From an uncultured Bacteroidota bacterium (GTDB lineage Bacteria > Bacteroidota > Bacteroidia > Flavobacteriales_F > PHOS-HE28): 64,000 bases of DNA. Where the stretch lies: positions 208,814 through 272,813 of the forward strand of contig CADEDY010000002.1 in NCBI GenBank assembly GCA_902826215.1, in the 5' to 3' direction. Position numbers and translations under genes: made by a program. The notes under the pieces are model-generated. The model saw only the letters and a list, made by a program, of their open reading frames with translations, ran no database searches and was not told the DNA's origin. Below are positions 62,342-64,000 of the stretch, piece after piece; position 1 is the stretch's first letter, and every line of letters begins with the position of its first letter.

Positions 62342-63055
62342 GTGCGGAAAACTCGTGGACCCGCGCGCACCCTGCTGTTCACGGTTCTCCTTGGTGTGTC
62401 TCCTTTTCTTTCAAATGGCCAGTCGTTCGGGGTATCGGCCGGTTGGTTGCATGGCAGCGGCAACCAGATCGGAGACCTACTGTACCAAACGCCCACAGCA
62501 GAGTTTCTTCAGCCAGGTCTATCCGTAGGCGGATATGTTCTAGCGCGTGATAGTGGCTCCACCTTTCGACTCGAAACAGGATGGGAACGTCAAGCATGGA
62601 AGCAGAAGTTGGGCTATCGTTTCCCAACGTCTTCGAGTAGTGTAGTAGGTGAACGACATGGGGTCATCACAACGAAGATGGACTTGTTGCGGATCGCCCC
62701 TCTTGCGTCGCTGTATGTGAGTCGCAGAGTGCGTGTTCTTCTGGGTGCGGAATTCAGGATCCTCATTCACGCGAGGACCACTGAGATTGCCTCGAACATC
62801 TATTCGTCCACTTCTGCGGGCCCTGCGCCCGTGGGACAATGGTCAGAGTCTGCTGATAGCACTTACACCAGCTTGGACGGGTTCAACAAGTACCAAGCCG
62901 CCCTGCTTGTCGGTACAGATGTCTACGTGACCGAGAGCGTGTCGATATCCGGGACTTTTAGCGCAGGTCGATCGCTGTTTGTCGAAGCGGTCAGGCACCC
63001 AGGTGATGCGATACCAACAACACTGCGTATCAGCTTGAATTGGCGGATACGGTAG
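62342..63055 (+). CDS. Outer-membrane beta-barrel-like protein
   Basis: The 237-residue protein (GTG start) has a signal peptide (TLLFTVLLGVSPFLSNGQS), and then a barrel of the PorT/OMP_b-brl_2 kind: FGVSAGWLHGSG, FRLETGWERQAWK, YVSRRVRVLLGAEF, YVTESVSISGTFSAG and a final LRISLNWRIR strand. The GTG at 62342 puts the signal peptide at the N-terminus; an in-frame ATG at 62279 would add 21 polar residues. The function is unknown. It converges with the pseudouridine synthase. Confidence 0.7.
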   Translation: MRKTRGPARTLLFTVLLGVSPFLSNGQSFGVSAGWLHGSGNQIGDLLYQTPTAEFLQPGLSVGGYVLARDSGSTFRLETGWERQAWKQKLGYRFPTSSSSVVGERHGVITTKMDLLRIAPLASLYVSRRVRVLLGAEFRILIHARTTEIASNIYSSTSAGPAPVGQWSESADSTYTSLDGFNKYQAALLVGTDVYVTESVSISGTFSAGRSLFVEAVRHPGDAIPTTLRISLNWRIR

Positions 63056-63093
63056 TTCAAGCACGGCTAGAGGTTACCCACGGCCCCGCCGCC

Positions 63094-64000
63094 TCACTTC
63101 CGCTTGCTCAAGAACAGCACCTCCTTCTCCGTCAGGTGCCGCCATTTGCCGCGTGGCAGGTCCTTCTTGGTAAGGCCGGCGAAGACCACGCGGTCCAGTT
63201 TCACCACCTCGTAGCCGAGGGAGGCGAACATGCGGCGCACCACGCGGTTGCGGCCCATGTGGATCTTCAGGCCGATCTCCTTCTTGCTGCCGCCCACCAC
63301 GTAGCTGGCTTCATCGGCGTTGGCGGGGCCATCGTCCAGGTGTACGCCGGAAACGAGTTTCTCCAGGTCGGCCTTGGTCATGCTCTTGTCCAAGGTGGCG
63401 TAGTAGATCTTCTCGGCGCCATGGCTGGGGTGGGTGAGCTTCTTGGCGAGGTCGCCGTCGTTGGTCATCAGCAGCACGCCGGTGGTGTGGCGGTCCAAGC
63501 GGCCAACGGGGTAGAGGCGCTCGGTGCAGGCATCGTCGATCAGGGCCATCACGGTGCGGCGGTCGCGCGGGTCGTCCGTGGTGGTGATGAAGTCCTTGGG
63601 CTTGTTCAGGAGCACGTACCGCTTCTTCTCGGTGCTGAGGCGTTGGCCACCGTAGTGCACCTTGTCGCCAGGGCCCACCTTGGTGCCGAGTTCGGTCACC
63701 ACTTGGCCATTCACCGATACCACACCGGCGGTAATGAGCTGGTCGGCTTCGCGACGGCTGGCCACACCGGCGTTGCTCAGGTAGCGGTTCAGGCGGATGC
63801 GACCATCGCTCGGGCCTTCTTCTTCGGCGCGTTTGCCGCGTTTGCTGGCGCGGTCCGGTCCACGGCCCACGTAGCGTTTGGTGCTCCCATCGCGTTCGCG
63901 GAAGCCGCGTTGGGGCGGGCGGCTGCTGGGGCGTTCGGTGCTGTCGCGTTCGCCTTCGCTGCGGGTGCCGGGTCGGCTGCTGGGGCGTGCGCCGGGCTTG
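63094..64000 (-). CDS. rRNA pseudouridine synthase (RluB/RsuA family), 5' end outside window
   Basis: The frame is open from the stop at 63094 through the window edge. The C-terminal part has an S4 RNA-binding domain (IRLNRYLSNAGVASRREADQLI in parts), the catalytic VGRLDRHTTGVLLMTNDGDL with the active-site Asp, and HMGRNRVVRRMFASLGYEV. Upstream codons at 63871-63999 encode a low-complexity Arg/Ser/Pro/Gly-rich extension (RPSSRPGTRSEGERDSTERP), a disordered N-terminal tail seen on Bacteroidota versions. It is probably the 23S rRNA U2605-type enzyme; RluB versus RluE/RsuA cannot be settled. Confidence 0.9.
   Translation of the reverse strand, partial: KPGARPSSRPGTRSEGERDSTERPSSRPPQRGFRERDGSTKRYVGRGPDRASKRGKRAEEEGPSDGRIRLNRYLSNAGVASRREADQLITAGVVSVNGQVVTELGTKVGPGDKVHYGGQRLSTEKKRYVLLNKPKDFITTTDDPRDRRTVMALIDDACTERLYPVGRLDRHTTGVLLMTNDGDLAKKLTHPSHGAEKIYYATLDKSMTKADLEKLVSGVHLDDGPANADEASYVVGGSKKEIGLKIHMGRNRVVRRMFASLGYEVVKLDRVVFAGLTKKDLPRGKWRHLTEKEVLFLSKRK

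Noticed and set aside
1..64000. tRNA, rRNA, CRISPR arrays, insertion sequences and phage genes
   Set aside because: Gaps between genes are short; none contained a cloverleaf, regularly spaced direct repeats, transposase or phage structural motifs by eye. A covariance-model search was not possible.

Overview
The window is a gene-dense piece of a chromosome from a Bacteroidota bacterium, most likely an uncultured member of the Flavobacteriales with unusually high G+C (hand counts of sample lines give roughly 55-65%). The evidence is several large secreted proteins ending in the gliding-motility/type IX secretion (T9SS type B) C-terminal domain, a PorP/SprF-family protein, Bacteroidota-type families (DUF3098, DUF3108, DUF4230, the long IspG, the paired small membrane protein and winged-helix regulator), the cluster ftsX-DUF3098-uppP-truB-queA, the absence of Shine-Dalgarno sites, and many copies of the Bacteroidota -7 promoter element (TAnnTTTG or TAnnTTCG), often only 4-6 bases from the start codon. 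No rRNA, tRNA, CRISPR array, insertion sequence or prophage was seen.

Layout. 1-2.8 kb: a truncated membrane gene, a 53-residue membrane protein and a secreted endonuclease/exonuclease/phosphatase-fold protein with a dockerin-like tail. 2.8-7.1 kb (minus): a fused transporter/spermidine-synthase-like protein and lepA. 7.2-8.8 kb: an ECF sigma factor overlapping an anti-sigma-like membrane protein that ends in a gliding/T9SS-type domain. 8.9-15.7 kb: two giant secreted T9SS proteins flanking metF and ribE. 15.9-20.3 kb: pepA, pdxA, yceD-like, rpmF, plsX. 20.3-25.8 kb: a 49-residue small protein, a CDF metal transporter, dnaG, a MORN lipoprotein, a polyprenyl diphosphate synthase and a beta-barrel protein. 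25.8-31.6 kb (minus): rlmN, ispD, queA, truB, uppP, DUF3098 and ftsX, so isoprenoid supply, lipid-carrier recycling, tRNA modification and division. 31.7-37.0 kb: leuS, a DUF3108 protein and an M23 peptidase. 37.0-38.6 kb: an atypical SDR protein and a self-contained membrane protein/regulator pair.

The most distinctive region is 38.8-47.7 kb. It is a tight, partly overlapping same-strand operon of nine genes: two lipoproteins with DUF4214-like motifs, a 42-residue membrane peptide, a Tat-exported DUF1501 protein, a lipoprotein with a CX4CH haem-like motif, a small Ig-like lipoprotein, a 1160-residue repeat protein with a T9SS domain, and a PorP/SprF protein. I read it as one cell-surface assembly whose function is unknown.

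47.7-60.0 kb (minus) holds a CpeT-like protein, ispG, a DUF4230 protein, an EamA transporter, a coiled-coil secreted protein, a DUF502 protein, a YjbR-like protein, a cyclase-family hydrolase, hemW, an orphan histidine kinase and an AsmA-like protein. 60.0-64.0 kb holds a toxin-antitoxin-like pair whose zeta-like kinase is broken by a one-base frameshift, two beta-barrel-like proteins and a pseudouridine synthase cut by the window edge. Further points of interest are a compositionally foreign segment inside leuS, the duplicated N-terminal motif in the anti-sigma-like protein, and small conserved genes that automated annotation easily misses.
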